Shown here one piece after another: positions 21,285-30,767 of a stretch of 33,253 nucleotides of DNA. The notes under the pieces were generated by a model. That model did no database searches. It was not told the origin of the DNA and saw only the letters and a list, made by a program, of their open reading frames with translations. How positions within the stretch are numbered: the first letter of the stretch is position 1; the number at the start of each line of letters is the position of its first letter. The translations under genes were made by a program, and so were the position numbers. The stretch is taken from assembly GCA_031262835.1 (NCBI GenBank), contig JAISGY010000002.1:1-33253 (forward strand), in the 5' to 3' direction. The DNA comes from Ruminococcus sp. Lineage in GTDB: Bacteria > Bacillota > Clostridia > Oscillospirales > Ruminococcaceae.

Positions 21285-22163
21285 TTGGAAGTAATTGGAG
21301 TCAGGTTCAGGGAAGCAGGAAAAACCTACTATTTTTCCCCGAACGGACATAAAATAGAACCGGGACAGCACGTTATTGTCGAGACTGTCCGCGGAGTAGA
21401 ATGCGGCGACGTTGTCGTCGGGAACAAGGAAGCCGACACCGAGCAGATGGGGATAACCCTTAAAAACATCGTTCGGGTTGCGACGGATAACGACTTAAAA
21501 TCAATCGAACAGAATAAGCAAAGGGCGAAATACGCAAGCAAAGTTGCGGAGGAAAAAATTGCCGCCCATAACCTTAAAATGACGCTCGTTGACGTTGAAT
21601 GTGCCTTCGACAACAGCAAAATCCTCTTTTATTTCACCGCCGAATCGAGGGTCGATTTCCGCGAACTCGTTAAGGACCTTGCCGGGGTTTTTAAAACGCG
21701 GATTGAACTGCGGCAGATTGGCGTAAGGGACGAAGCGAAGATTTTGGGGGGCTTGGGAATCTGCGGCAGGCAGTTTTGCTGCAAGACGTTTTTGGGTGAC
21801 TTCAACCCCGTTTCAATCAAGATGGCGAAAGAGCAGGGGTTGTCCCTAAACCCCATGAAGATAAGCGGAACCTGCGGCAGGCTCATGTGCTGCCTTAAAT
21901 ATGAACAGGACGTCTACGACGAGCTTTTATCAATAACCCCGAAAACCGGCGCGTATATAACGGTCAACAGCCCGACGCTGGGGAAATTTAACGGAACCGT
22001 CGAGGACGTAAACCTCTTAACCGGCAGGCTTAAAGTCCGCAAGGAGGGCGAGGAGAACACCCCCGCAGTCATGGTGCACAAGTCCGAAGCAACCATTATC
22101 CGCGACGGAAAAATCGCCCTCTCAAAAGAAGAAATGCGCTCACTCCGTTCACTTGAACGATAA
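21285..22163 (+). CDS. ricT: PSP1-domain protein RicT (YaaT)
   Basis: A 292-residue protein closely resembling B. subtilis RicT/YaaT, part of the RicA-RicF-RicT complex that affects sporulation phosphorelay, competence and RNase Y-dependent mRNA processing. Conserved blocks are EVIGVRF at the start, VETVRGVECG, FYFTAESRVDFRELVKDLA, RIELRQIGVRDEAK and the two cysteine clusters GICGRQFCC and GTCGRLMCC, which bind iron-sulfur clusters in the Bacillus complex. The TTG at 21285 (AAAGG 10 nt upstream) is preferred over the TTG at 21267 because of the promoter position and alignment with the family N-terminus. It heads a five-gene cluster extending to nrdG. Confidence 0.92.
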   Translation: MEVIGVRFREAGKTYYFSPNGHKIEPGQHVIVETVRGVECGDVVVGNKEADTEQMGITLKNIVRVATDNDLKSIEQNKQRAKYASKVAEEKIAAHNLKMTLVDVECAFDNSKILFYFTAESRVDFRELVKDLAGVFKTRIELRQIGVRDEAKILGGLGICGRQFCCKTFLGDFNPVSIKMAKEQGLSLNPMKISGTCGRLMCCLKYEQDVYDELLSITPKTGAYITVNSPTLGKFNGTVEDVNLLTGRLKVRKEGEENTPAVMVHKSEATIIRDGKIALSKEEMRSLRSLER

Positions 22164-22177
22164 AATTGGAGGAAACT

Positions 22178-22426
22178 ATGCCGAACTTTGAATTGCCCGA
22201 AATCCCCGAGATTGACTTTAACGAGATGAAAGACTACGCACTTGCCCTCAAGAAAAAGGCGGAGAATAACGCGTCCGCGATAATAATTGTGCTTTTAATT
22301 ATTATTGCCGTGCTTGCCTTTGTAATTGCTCTTAACGACATGAAAAAAATCCGCGAGCTTAAGAAGCTTCGCAGGGTGTGTTCTAACCGCACATCTTGCG
22401 ACGACTGTTTAATTGAGGAGATTTAA
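22178..22426 (+). CDS. small membrane protein with Cys-containing tail
   Basis: An 82-residue protein with an acidic N-terminus, one strongly hydrophobic helix (about residues 35-55) and a cytoplasmic-type tail containing three cysteines (CSNRTSCDDC). No family is recognised. GGAGG lies 5 nt before the ATG; an in-frame TTG at 22166 overlaps that Shine-Dalgarno and is not used. The stop overlaps the start of the SPFH gene by one base, so the two are probably translated together. It occupies the position where NfeD-type partners of SPFH proteins are often found, but it is not NfeD-like. Confidence 0.75.
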   Translation: MPNFELPEIPEIDFNEMKDYALALKKKAENNASAIIIVLLIIIAVLAFVIALNDMKKIRELKKLRRVCSNRTSCDDCLIEEI

Positions 22427-23340
22427 TGGAACCGAAGATTATTAATATTAACCCGGGCGGAAAGGCTGCCGGTAAGATTGTTGCGGGCATAATTATCGCC
22501 GTTTTGGTGATTATTGCCATATCGCAGAGCGTTGCAATTGTCGAAGCGGGTCATTCCGGCGTGGTTTTAACCTTCCAACAGGTGCAGGGAACGGTCCTGA
22601 CCGAAGGACTCCACTTCAAGATACCCTTCGCGCAGTCGGTTGTGCAGATTGACAACAGGGTGCAAAAAGCCGAAGCGACCTGTTCGTCAGCGTCGAAGGA
22701 TTTGCAGACAATTACTTCCGTAATTTCCGTAAACTACAAGGTTCTAAACGACTTTTCGCAGAGCGTTTATAAGAACATCGGTAGGAATTACGTCGACGTA
22801 ATTATTACGCCGGCGATTCAAGAGTGCGTTAAGGCAGTCACGGCGCGTTATACCGCCGAGGAACTCATAACGAAGCGTCAGCAGGTTTCGGAGGAGATGC
22901 GGGAAGAACTTATTACGAAGATTTCTTCCTACGGCTTTGAAATTCAGGTTTTCAACATAATTACATTCGACTTTTCCGCCGAATACAACGCGGCAATTGA
23001 AGCAAAACAAACCGCCCAACAAAACGCCTTAAAGGCAGAGCAAGACCTCCAGCGCGTTCGCGTGGAAGCGGAACAGACCATCGCGAAGGCACAGGCGGAA
23101 GCCGAAGCCTACAGCCTCAAGTCACGCGAAATAACCCCCGAAATCCTCCTCATGAACTACATAGACAAATGGGACGGAAAACTCCCGGTAATGGTTTCCG
23201 GCGACGGGCAGGTCATGCTTGATGTGTCAACGCTTATGGAACAGCTCGAGACCGAGACCGCCCCTGTAGTAACACAGCCAATAGTTACAGAACCGGTTGC
23301 AGCCGAAACAATTATCACAGAAGAAACTCCGATAGAATAG
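22426..23340 (+). CDS. SPFH/band 7 (prohibitin-like) membrane protein
   Basis: A 304-residue SPFH-domain protein with one N-terminal membrane helix (about residues 17-40), a band 7 domain over about residues 40-210 (GHSGVVLTFQQVQGTVLTEG, HFKIPFAQSVVQIDNRVQ, then FNIITFDFSAEYNAAIEAK) and an Ala/Glu-rich coiled coil (about 185-235). It ends in a Thr/Glu/Pro-rich tail. Prohibitin-type proteins form large oligomeric membrane scaffolds. Its start overlaps the preceding small membrane protein by one base and the next gene follows after 1 bp. Confidence 0.9.
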   Translation: MEPKIININPGGKAAGKIVAGIIIAVLVIIAISQSVAIVEAGHSGVVLTFQQVQGTVLTEGLHFKIPFAQSVVQIDNRVQKAEATCSSASKDLQTITSVISVNYKVLNDFSQSVYKNIGRNYVDVIITPAIQECVKAVTARYTAEELITKRQQVSEEMREELITKISSYGFEIQVFNIITFDFSAEYNAAIEAKQTAQQNALKAEQDLQRVRVEAEQTIAKAQAEAEAYSLKSREITPEILLMNYIDKWDGKLPVMVSGDGQVMLDVSTLMEQLETETAPVVTQPIVTEPVAAETIITEETPIE

Positions 23341-23341
23341 T

Positions 23342-24370
23342 ATGGACATAACCGAAAAGATAAACGTATGGGACAATATCCGCTCTCTAAAACTCCCCGT
23401 ATATATTTACGGGATGGGCGACGGGGCGGATAAGGTCCTTGAGATAATGGCGGTAAAAGGAATCGAACCGGCGGGAGTCTTCGCGTCGGATGAATTCGTC
23501 CGCGGGCAGATGTTTCACGGTTTTAAAGTGCAAAAACTTGCGGAAATTGAAGCTGCCCTTGAAAACTTCGTAATCGTCTTAGCCTTCGGCACAAACCGCC
23601 CGGAGGTTATCGCTCATATTAAGGACATTGCAAAAAAACACCCCCTATTTGCACCCGACATGGCGGTAACGGACTTCGACCCGCAAAACCTTTTTTCGTA
23701 TCGCCCCGAACTCGAACAAGTTTACAACCTCTTTACGGACGACTATTCAAAAGCCCTCTTCACCGATATTGTCAACTTCAAGATAAGCGGCAAGATAGAC
23801 TACCTCTCGCGTGGCTCTGATTTTGCGGAAATTCTACCCGAATTGTCCGACAGCGAAGTCATCATTGACTGCGGAGCATATACAGGGGACACAATCGGTA
23901 TATTTGCCGCGAAAGTTAACTGTAAGTATATGCACATCTACGGCTTTGAACCCTCACCGAAGACGTTTGCAAAACTGCAAAAGAATACCGCAAACCTTGA
24001 AAATATCTCGCTTTATAACGCGGCGGTGTGGTCACGAAGCGGGTATTTGGAATTTTCCGACTCGGACAGCAGAAACAACAATGCCTACTCAGGCAAGAAG
24101 AAAAACTCCATACAAACAATCCGCCTCGACGATATTGCCCCCGACGCAACAATAGTAAAACTCGACGTTGAGGGCGCGGAAGCGGAAGCACTTGCCGGAA
24201 TGGAAAAGCTCTTAACGCGAGGGGTTAAACTCGTCTGCGCGGTCTATCATCGTAATGACGATTTATGGAAGCTCCCGCTTATGATAAAAAGCATTAACCC
24301 CTCATATCGCTTTAAGCTAAGGCGGATTCCATGCCTTCCGGCGTGGGATATATTTTTGTGTGCAGATTAG
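23342..24370 (+). CDS. FkbM family SAM-dependent methyltransferase
   Basis: A 342-residue protein with two parts. The N-terminal region (about 1-115) resembles a nucleotide-binding fold (VYIYGMGDGADKVLE, then VIVLAFGTN). The C-terminal half is an FkbM-type methyltransferase: VIIDCGAYTGDTIGIFA is the SAM-binding motif I, HIYGFEPSPKTFAKLQKN follows, and IVKLDVEGAEAEALAGM is the FkbM signature. Such enzymes methylate sugars or other small molecules, often in glycan pathways. No glycan genes surround it here, so the substrate is unknown. The ATG is 1 bp after the SPFH stop. Confidence 0.85.
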   Translation: MDITEKINVWDNIRSLKLPVYIYGMGDGADKVLEIMAVKGIEPAGVFASDEFVRGQMFHGFKVQKLAEIEAALENFVIVLAFGTNRPEVIAHIKDIAKKHPLFAPDMAVTDFDPQNLFSYRPELEQVYNLFTDDYSKALFTDIVNFKISGKIDYLSRGSDFAEILPELSDSEVIIDCGAYTGDTIGIFAAKVNCKYMHIYGFEPSPKTFAKLQKNTANLENISLYNAAVWSRSGYLEFSDSDSRNNNAYSGKKKNSIQTIRLDDIAPDATIVKLDVEGAEAEALAGMEKLLTRGVKLVCAVYHRNDDLWKLPLMIKSINPSYRFKLRRIPCLPAWDIFLCAD

Positions 24371-24378
24371 GGCAAATT

Positions 24379-24885
24379 ATGGAAAATTTAACGCTTCGCA
24401 TTTCGGGCGTAACAAACGACTCAATCGTTGACGGACCGGGCTTTCGGTACGTTATCTTTGCGCAAGGCTGCGAGATGCACTGCGAGGGCTGCCACAACCC
24501 GCAGACGTGGGACAAAAACGGCGGCTATGACATTACCTTTGCCGAAATTATGAAGAGTGTAACCGCAAACCCCCTCCTTGACGGCGTAACCCTCTCGGGC
24601 GGCGAGCCGTTCTTGCAGGCGGAAAAATTCGCAGCACTTTGTCGTGAAATTAAGGCTTCAACCACCCTCAATATTATCTCCTACAGCGGTTACACCTTTG
24701 AACATCTCGCCGCAAACAAGGCTTACAGGGAACTTCTTGAGACAATTGACTGCCTCATTGACGGAGAATTTATGATAGAAGAAAAGAGCTACGACCTCAA
24801 CTTTATGGGCAGCAAAAACCAGCGTTTCATCGACGTCCCGAAATCTTTAGCGGCGGGAAAAGCTGTTATAAAAATATTTGGTTAA
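24379..24885 (+). CDS. nrdG: anaerobic ribonucleoside-triphosphate reductase activating protein
   Basis: A 168-residue radical-SAM activase that installs the glycyl radical on class III ribonucleotide reductase (NrdD). It shows CxxxCxxC (Cys31, Cys35, Cys38 in GCEMHCEGCHN), the N-terminal DGPGFRYVIFAQGC block and LSGGEPFLQ. The ATG at 24379 gives the family length; an in-frame ATG at 24331 would extend into the upstream gene. The gap to the FkbM gene is 8 bp. No nrdD lies in the window, so the reductase must be encoded elsewhere. It indicates an anaerobic lifestyle. Confidence 0.93.
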   Translation: MENLTLRISGVTNDSIVDGPGFRYVIFAQGCEMHCEGCHNPQTWDKNGGYDITFAEIMKSVTANPLLDGVTLSGGEPFLQAEKFAALCREIKASTTLNIISYSGYTFEHLAANKAYRELLETIDCLIDGEFMIEEKSYDLNFMGSKNQRFIDVPKSLAAGKAVIKIFG

Positions 24886-24895
24886 GCAAGTGAAT

Positions 24896-24928
24896 TTGAC
24901 ATAAATTAACATTTATTTGCGGTATAAT
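24896..24928 (+). promoter_or_regulatory. spoIIE promoter with 21-bp spacer
   Basis: TTGACA (24896-24901) and TATAAT (24923-24928) are both perfect hexamers but are separated by 21 bp instead of 17. The B. subtilis spoIIE promoter has the same unusual 21-bp spacing and needs Spo0A-P. The sequence TTTGACA over the -35 is one mismatch from a Spo0A box (TTCGACA). Confidence 0.75.
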
Positions 24929-24963
24929 TATATTCAGTAATATGTACTGAAAGGTATACTGCG

Positions 24964-27264
24964 ATGTTAAAAGAAACGGTTAAAAAAGCCCCGGAAGCAC
25001 TGAAAAATCCAACTTCACAGAACGCAGAAGTCTTAGGCGGGACAATTGCTTCGATCTTAGCGGCACTCTTCCTCTCCGGGACAAGCATATCGGGAACGCC
25101 AATCCCCGCGTCAGCGGCACTTTGCGGCGCGCTCTCCCCCGTATATTCAGCCGCCGCCTTAGCGGGCGGGGTCATGGGCTTCATAATCCGAGGCGACGTC
25201 GGCGCGCATATTGCCGACATTGTTTCGATGGTTGTGATAATGCTTTTCCGGATTGTAATTGCGAAGGTTTTTGCACGAAAGCAATACAGATTATTCCAAA
25301 TATCCCTTAGCGGGATAGTTTACATATTAGCTTCAACAGTAACCGCAACCGTCATAGGCTTTTCCGGCGCGCTATTTGCGGCAATAATCTTCCGCGGGGT
25401 GCTGTGTTCGGCACTTTGTGCTGTATTTTTAATTGCAGTTAATACTCTGCGTAAAGTTATCTCGTCGAACGCAATAAAGCTTACATTCGAGGAAAAGGCA
25501 GCACTTGCGGCTGTTTACGTCCTTGTAACGGTCGCGCTGTCGGCATTTGCTCCCGCCGGAATTAACGCCGCAAGAGTTTTAACGGACTTCCTTGTAATCG
25601 CGGCAGCGGCAGCCTTGGGAACGGGCGGCGGGGCAATCGTCTTCGCGCTTTCCGTTCTCGGCATGACGCTTTATTCGCCCGAACTCGGGCGGACAGGGGT
25701 GCTCTTGGCGGCGGGCGCGCTTGTCGCCGGAATCTTTTCGGTCTACGGCAAGCTCTATGTTACCGCGGCGTATACCGTCGTAACCCTGCTTTTTTGCATT
25801 ATGCTCGGCGTGCCTATGGGGAGTATTTATATCTTCGCCGAAATCTTCATCGCCGCAGTTATCTTCATGATTATCCCCGACAGGCTTGCCGTTAAGTTCA
25901 ATACGCCGCAAACGGATATGTCTGCGGAACGCCTCAAGCGGTTCGCCGCGGCATACGGTAAAATTACCGAAAAAATCGACCGCGCCGCTTCCGTTTTGAA
26001 TAATCAGGCAACAAACGGAAAAAATAACAGCATTGATTTTGCGCAAATTTTCTCGAAAGTTTGTGAAAATTGCCCCGACGCTCCCGACTGTATAATGCAA
26101 AACCCTAAGCACTTCAATCGGGAATGTAACCTCTACACGGAGTATCTGCGGCAAGAAGGCTTCTTAACCCCAGCCGACCTTCATATCAGCGGTTGTTCAT
26201 ATAGGGAAATACTGGCGAAAAATATCAACAAAGAGTATAGTTTATATAAATTTATACTTGGCGGCGGCATAAATTCCGGGCAGATTGAAGCGATAACAAT
26301 CCGCGAGATGGAAATTACAAGAAAGCTTTTTGAAAACGCGGCGAACTCGATTATAGTTTCTCCCGACGAACAGATGACAACCTACCTCACAAACATCCTT
26401 GAAAAAGACAACCGAAAGGTTCTCATAAGCGCAGGTTTCGACAATGACAATATCTACCACGCCGAAATTTTAGTTTCAACCGAACTCGATAACAAGACAG
26501 AAGACAGCATAAGCCGCGTTTTAAGTCGGAAACTTTCAAGGCAATTCCGCGAAAAGCCGTTTAAGCAAAGAAGGGGACAGAGCCCCGGAAGCAACGACAC
26601 AGGGTATAAATACAGATATATCTACTCGGAGGAATACAAATTTGAGCTTTCCTACGGCGTATCCGACACACCCGCGCCGGAGGACTTCTCGGACGGCTAC
26701 AGTGGCGATTCCCACGCGGTTTTCGAGGACGGCTTCGGCAACGTTACCTTTGTAATTTCGGACGGAATGGGGAGCGGCGCGAGGGCGGCGGTTGAGTCGG
26801 CAATGACGGTTTCCCTTATCTCGGAGCTTTTAGAAAGCGGCGCAGATCCCAAAACTACCCTGCGTTTCGTTAACCTTGCGCTTGAAATTAAATCCTCCGA
26901 CGAGACAACAGCTACCGCCGATATTTTAACATTAAACCAATATTCCGGTAAAACCAGCCTTTATAAGATGGGCGCGGCAAAGACAATCGCCGCCGTCTCG
27001 GGCGCGACCCGCGAATTTTCCGGGACAAGCCTTCCGGCGGGAATCCTCCCCGACAACGCCCCCGACAGCTTCTCTTTTTATGTCACTGATGGGGATAACA
27101 TTGCCCTATTTTCGGACGGAATAACGGAGGAAAGTTACCCGAGACTTCGCGAAATGCTTCTTACAAGCGGCATCTCCCCCGACAGCGCGGCGAAGGTTTT
27201 AGTTGAAAATGACCGAAATTTCCGCGCAGATGATAAAACGTTGTTCTTTATCACCGTAAATTAA
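24964..27264 (+). CDS. spoIIE: stage II sporulation protein E (SpoIIE) phosphatase
   Basis: A 766-residue membrane phosphatase. The N-terminal 330 residues hold about ten hydrophobic helices, followed by a regulatory region with a Cys-rich stretch (CENCPDAPDCIM) and a C-terminal PP2C-type domain (about residues 560-766). Motifs seen are FVISDGMGSGARAAVES (metal-binding Asp), ATADILTLN, YKMGAAKT and IALFSDGITE. SpoIIE dephosphorylates SpoIIAA to activate sigma-F in the forespore and takes part in polar division. It is slightly shorter than the B. subtilis protein of about 827 residues. It is monocistronic as seen, with a promoter of spoIIE type. It shows that the organism belongs to an endospore-forming lineage. 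Confidence 0.93.
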   Translation: MLKETVKKAPEALKNPTSQNAEVLGGTIASILAALFLSGTSISGTPIPASAALCGALSPVYSAAALAGGVMGFIIRGDVGAHIADIVSMVVIMLFRIVIAKVFARKQYRLFQISLSGIVYILASTVTATVIGFSGALFAAIIFRGVLCSALCAVFLIAVNTLRKVISSNAIKLTFEEKAALAAVYVLVTVALSAFAPAGINAARVLTDFLVIAAAAALGTGGGAIVFALSVLGMTLYSPELGRTGVLLAAGALVAGIFSVYGKLYVTAAYTVVTLLFCIMLGVPMGSIYIFAEIFIAAVIFMIIPDRLAVKFNTPQTDMSAERLKRFAAAYGKITEKIDRAASVLNNQATNGKNNSIDFAQIFSKVCENCPDAPDCIMQNPKHFNRECNLYTEYLRQEGFLTPADLHISGCSYREILAKNINKEYSLYKFILGGGINSGQIEAITIREMEITRKLFENAANSIIVSPDEQMTTYLTNILEKDNRKVLISAGFDNDNIYHAEILVSTELDNKTEDSISRVLSRKLSRQFREKPFKQRRGQSPGSNDTGYKYRYIYSEEYKFELSYGVSDTPAPEDFSDGYSGDSHAVFEDGFGNVTFVISDGMGSGARAAVESAMTVSLISELLESGADPKTTLRFVNLALEIKSSDETTATADILTLNQYSGKTSLYKMGAAKTIAAVSGATREFSGTSLPAGILPDNAPDSFSFYVTDGDNIALFSDGITEESYPRLREMLLTSGISPDSAAKVLVENDRNFRADDKTLFFITVN

Positions 27265-27337
27265 ACATACGTTTCGTCAAACATAACAAATTTCAAAAAT
27301 TCTTTCATGCAAAACTATTGAAAATTAACAAAAGCTA

Positions 27338-27366
27338 TTGTAATTGCTTTAAATAGATGTTATACT
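27338..27366 (+). promoter_or_regulatory. promoter of the glycogen operon
   Basis: TTGTAA (27338-27343), a 17-bp spacer and TATACT (27361-27366), with a leader of about 60 nt to the glgB start. No riboswitch-like structure was recognised in the 170-base intergenic region. Confidence 0.65.
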
Positions 27367-27435
27367 AAAATTAGCAAAAAATAAAGAAAAACTAAACATA
27401 ACAGGAACAGACAGTTATAGGCGGGAGTGATTGCC

Positions 27436-29538
27436 ATGAATACAGATAAAAAAACAACTAAAGAGACCGGCACGGAAGCATTAAAAATGCCGAAGGTTAA
27501 AATGCCGAAAGAGTACGAGTTCCCGCTGCATATTTTTCACGAGGGAACGAATTTCGACTTGGGCGATTTCTTCGGGGCGCATAAGGGCGAAAAAGACGGG
27601 AAACCGGGTGTGTATTTCAGGGTTTGGGCTCCTAACGCGAAGTCAGTTTCGCTTGTCGGCGACTTTAACGAATGGGATCGCGACAAAACCCCGATGGAAC
27701 GCCTTTCCGACAAGGCTGTTTGGGAAATTTTCCTCCAAGGTATTCCGCAGTATTTTCAATACAAATATTCAATCGAAACCTCCCACAGAAGTGTTGTAAA
27801 TAAAGCCGACCCCTTCGGAACGCATATGGAAACCCGCCCCGGGACGGCTACGAAGTATTTTGACATTGACGGCTATAAATGGACAGATGAGAGTTACCTT
27901 AAGAAAAAAGCGGAAGTTAACGTCTACAAGTCCCCGATGAACATCTATGAGGCAAACCTCGGCTCGTGGCGGCAATACGAGGACGGCTCGCCGTTCGATT
28001 ACATCAAATTCGCCGAAGAGATTATTCCGTACCTTAAGGAGATGGGCTACACTCACCTTGAGCTTATGCCCCTCGCGGAGTACCCCTTCGACGGCTCTTG
28101 GGGCTACCAGATTATCGGCTATTTCGCCCCGACGTCACGATATGGCACACCTTTCGACTTCATGAAGATGATTGACCTTTTCCACAACGCCGGAATCGGG
28201 GTTATCCTTGACTGGGTTCCCGGGCACTTCCCGAAAGACGCGGCGGGGCTTTACGAATTCGACGGTTCCTGCCTCTACGAATATGACGACCCGCTTAAAA
28301 AAGACCACCTCTCGTGGGGGACACATGTCTTCGACTTCGGAAAGCCGGAGGTTGTAAGCTTCCTTGTTTCAAACGCCATTTATTGGCTCGAAAAATATCA
28401 TGTTGACGGGCTAAGGGTTGACGCGGTTGCTTCAATGCTCTACCTCGACTACGACAGGCGCGAATGGCGTCCCAACAAGGACGGCGGGCACGAATGTTAC
28501 GAAGCAATCGACTTCCTCCGAAAACTCAACACCGCAGTATTCGCCCGAAACCCGAATGTCCTCATGATTGCGGAAGAATCGACCGCTTGGCCGCTCGTTA
28601 CAAAGCCGGTTGATGTGGGAGGCTTGGGCTTCAACTACAAGTGGAACATGGGCTGGATGAACGATGTCCTCGACTACATGAAGATGGACCCCATCTATCG
28701 CGCCAATAACCACAATAAACTGACATTCAGCTTCTTCTACAGCTTCTCCGAGAATTATATTCTCCCGATATCCCACGACGAAGTTGTCCACGGTAAAGCA
28801 TCCCTCGTGAACAAGATGAGCGGTTCCGGCTGGACGGAGAAATACGCTTCCTACCGGGCGTTCATGGCATACATGATGGCGCACCCCGGCAAGAAACTCA
28901 GCTTCATGGGCTCCGAGTTCGCACAGGCTACCGAGTGGTCTGAAAAGCACGAAATCGACTGGAAATGCCTTGCCGAGGCGGAACACAAAAACATTCAGGA
29001 TTTTTCAAGAGCACTCAACACGTTCTACCTCGCCAATGCACCGTTCTGGAGCAGGGACGAATCATGGGACGGCTTCGAGTGGATCAGCCATGACGACTAT
29101 ATGCAGAGCGTCATAGCTTTCCGCCGCAAGGACGATAACGGCAACGAAATCGTCATAGTTTGTAACTTTGTCCCGGTGACACGCACGGATTACCGTATCG
29201 GCGTACCTTTTGAGGGTGCCTATGAGCAGGTGTTCTCCACGGAATCCCCGGAGTTCGGCGGCACGAACTTTGTAGACAACAAACAGGCAGAGACAGAGGA
29301 TTTCGCCATGCACGGCTATGACAACTCCATCGTCCTGACTATCCCGGGGCTTTCGGTAATGTACTTCAAGTATGTCCCCGCCAAGAAGAAACCGAAACGC
29401 AAAACGGCTGATAAAACGACTGAGAAGAAAGCAGAAGTTGTTGCTGAAACTAAGAAAGAGACAAAACCTGTACCGACAACCGGAAAACGCAAATCGAAGA
29501 AACCTGCGGCACCGTCTGAACCCGGTTCCGGCAGTTAA
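27436..29538 (+). CDS. glgB: 1,4-alpha-glucan branching enzyme
   Basis: A 700-residue GH13 branching enzyme that creates alpha-1,6 branches in glycogen. An N-terminal KMPK-containing stretch leads into a CBM48-like domain ([23 protein letters not shown]). The catalytic barrel follows with [18 protein letters not shown], the nucleophile Asp329 in [16 protein letters not shown], the acid/base Glu in [10 protein letters not shown] and the transition-state Asp in [10 protein letters not shown]. The last 50 residues are an unusual Lys/Pro/Glu-rich tail not typical of GlgB. The ATG at 27436 is preferred (GGGAG 8 nt upstream) over the GTG at 27427. First gene of the glg operon. Confidence 0.95.
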   Translation: MNTDKKTTKETGTEALKMPKVKMPKEYEFPLHIFHEGTNFDLGDFFGAHKGEKDGKPGVYFRVWAPNAKSVSLVGDFNEWDRDKTPMERLSDKAVWEIFLQGIPQYFQYKYSIETSHRSVVNKADPFGTHMETRPGTATKYFDIDGYKWTDESYLKKKAEVNVYKSPMNIYEANLGSWRQYEDGSPFDYIKFAEEIIPYLKEMGYTHLELMPLAEYPFDGSWGYQIIGYFAPTSRYGTPFDFMKMIDLFHNAGIGVILDWVPGHFPKDAAGLYEFDGSCLYEYDDPLKKDHLSWGTHVFDFGKPEVVSFLVSNAIYWLEKYHVDGLRVDAVASMLYLDYDRREWRPNKDGGHECYEAIDFLRKLNTAVFARNPNVLMIAEESTAWPLVTKPVDVGGLGFNYKWNMGWMNDVLDYMKMDPIYRANNHNKLTFSFFYSFSENYILPISHDEVVHGKASLVNKMSGSGWTEKYASYRAFMAYMMAHPGKKLSFMGSEFAQATEWSEKHEIDWKCLAEAEHKNIQDFSRALNTFYLANAPFWSRDESWDGFEWISHDDYMQSVIAFRRKDDNGNEIVIVCNFVPVTRTDYRIGVPFEGAYEQVFSTESPEFGGTNFVDNKQAETEDFAMHGYDNSIVLTIPGLSVMYFKYVPAKKKPKRKTADKTTEKKAEVVAETKKETKPVPTTGKRKSKKPAAPSEPGSGS

Positions 29539-29549
29539 GGAGGTATTTT

Positions 29550-30752
29550 ATGTATACCAAAAAGGAATGTGTAGCAATGCTGCTTGCCGGCGGTCAGGGA
29601 AGCAGACTGTATGCTTTAACTAAGGATATGGCGAAACCGGCAGTGCCGTTCGGCGGAAAATACCGCCTGATAGATTTCCCCCTGTCAAACTGTGTCAACT
29701 CGGGTATTGATACCGTAGGCGTGCTTACCCAGTATCAGCCCCTCGTGCTCCACGACTATCTCGGCAACGGTCAGCCGTGGGATCTTGACAAGATGAACGG
29801 CGGAGTCCACGCGCTTCCCCCGTATCAGAACATTAACGGCGCATCGTGGTATTCCGGCTCGGCGAACGCTATCTATCAGAATATCAGCTTCATTGACCGC
29901 TACAACCCTACGTATGTTATAGTCCTCTCCGGCGACCATGTTTACAAACAGGACTACAACAAGATGCTTGAGGTGCACAAAGCGAAGAAAGCGGACTGTA
30001 CCATCCCGGTGCTCGATGTACCCCTTGAGGAAGCTTCCCGCTTCGGTATCATGACCGCCGATAAAGACGGATATATTACCAAGTTTGAGGAAAAGCCCAA
30101 GCACCCCGAATCCACCCTTGCCTCCATGGGTATCTACATCTTCAACTGGGATAAACTCAAGAAAGCTTTGATCGAAAACGAGAACGACCCCGCTCAGGAT
30201 AAGGATTTCGGTAAGAACATTATCCCGAATATGCTTGCAGACGGCAATGTAATGGTTGCATATCCGTTTGATGCATACTGGAAAGACGTAGGTACGCTTG
30301 ACTCCCTGTGGGACGCGAATATGGACCTGCTCAACCCCAATATCCCGATAGACCTCTATGACCCCAACTGGAAGATCTATTCCCGCAACCCCGTAATGCC
30401 GCCGCAGTATATCGGACCCGATGCCGTTGTGGAGAATTCCATGGTAACAGACGGCTGTGAGGTCTACGGCAGTGTGGATTTCTCCGTGGTGTTTGAGGGC
30501 GTTAAGATCGGTAAGGGTGCTAAGGTCAACTATTCAATAATCATGCCCGGCACGATTATCGAGGACGGCGCGGATGTTGAGTATTCAATAATCGGCGAGA
30601 ACTCCGTTATCGGAAAGAACGCCAAAATCGGCACAGACCCCACAGCAGTCGCCAACCGCGACGATTGGGGTATAGCCGTTGTGGGACACGGCATAAACGT
30701 CGGCGAGGGCAAGACGGTTTGTCCCAAAGCGATAATTTCGGAAAATGTGTAA
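29550..30752 (+). CDS. glgC: glucose-1-phosphate adenylyltransferase, catalytic subunit
   Basis: A 400-residue ADP-glucose pyrophosphorylase making ADP-glucose from ATP and glucose-1-phosphate, the committed step of glycogen synthesis. The nucleotide-binding signature [33 protein letters not shown] is complete, and FEEKP plus the SGDHVY metal motif are present. The C-terminal third is a left-handed beta-helix-like region with [13 protein letters not shown] repeats. The ATG at 29550 follows an ideal AAGGAGGT. It lies 11 bp after glgB and 15 bp before glgD, with which it probably forms a mixed oligomer as in other Firmicutes. Confidence 0.96.
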   Translation: MYTKKECVAMLLAGGQGSRLYALTKDMAKPAVPFGGKYRLIDFPLSNCVNSGIDTVGVLTQYQPLVLHDYLGNGQPWDLDKMNGGVHALPPYQNINGASWYSGSANAIYQNISFIDRYNPTYVIVLSGDHVYKQDYNKMLEVHKAKKADCTIPVLDVPLEEASRFGIMTADKDGYITKFEEKPKHPESTLASMGIYIFNWDKLKKALIENENDPAQDKDFGKNIIPNMLADGNVMVAYPFDAYWKDVGTLDSLWDANMDLLNPNIPIDLYDPNWKIYSRNPVMPPQYIGPDAVVENSMVTDGCEVYGSVDFSVVFEGVKIGKGAKVNYSIIMPGTIIEDGADVEYSIIGENSVIGKNAKIGTDPTAVANRDDWGIAVVGHGINVGEGKTVCPKAIISENV

Positions 30753-30767
30753 AGGGGGAATGGATTT

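Noticed and set aside
28432..28986. Long minus-strand open frame (184 codons) inside glgB
   Set aside because: It lies wholly antisense to a well-conserved gene, shows no family motif and reflects the high-GC third positions of glgB. The same applies to antisense frames at 25579-26154, 16007-16507, 15440-15889 and 30960-31448.
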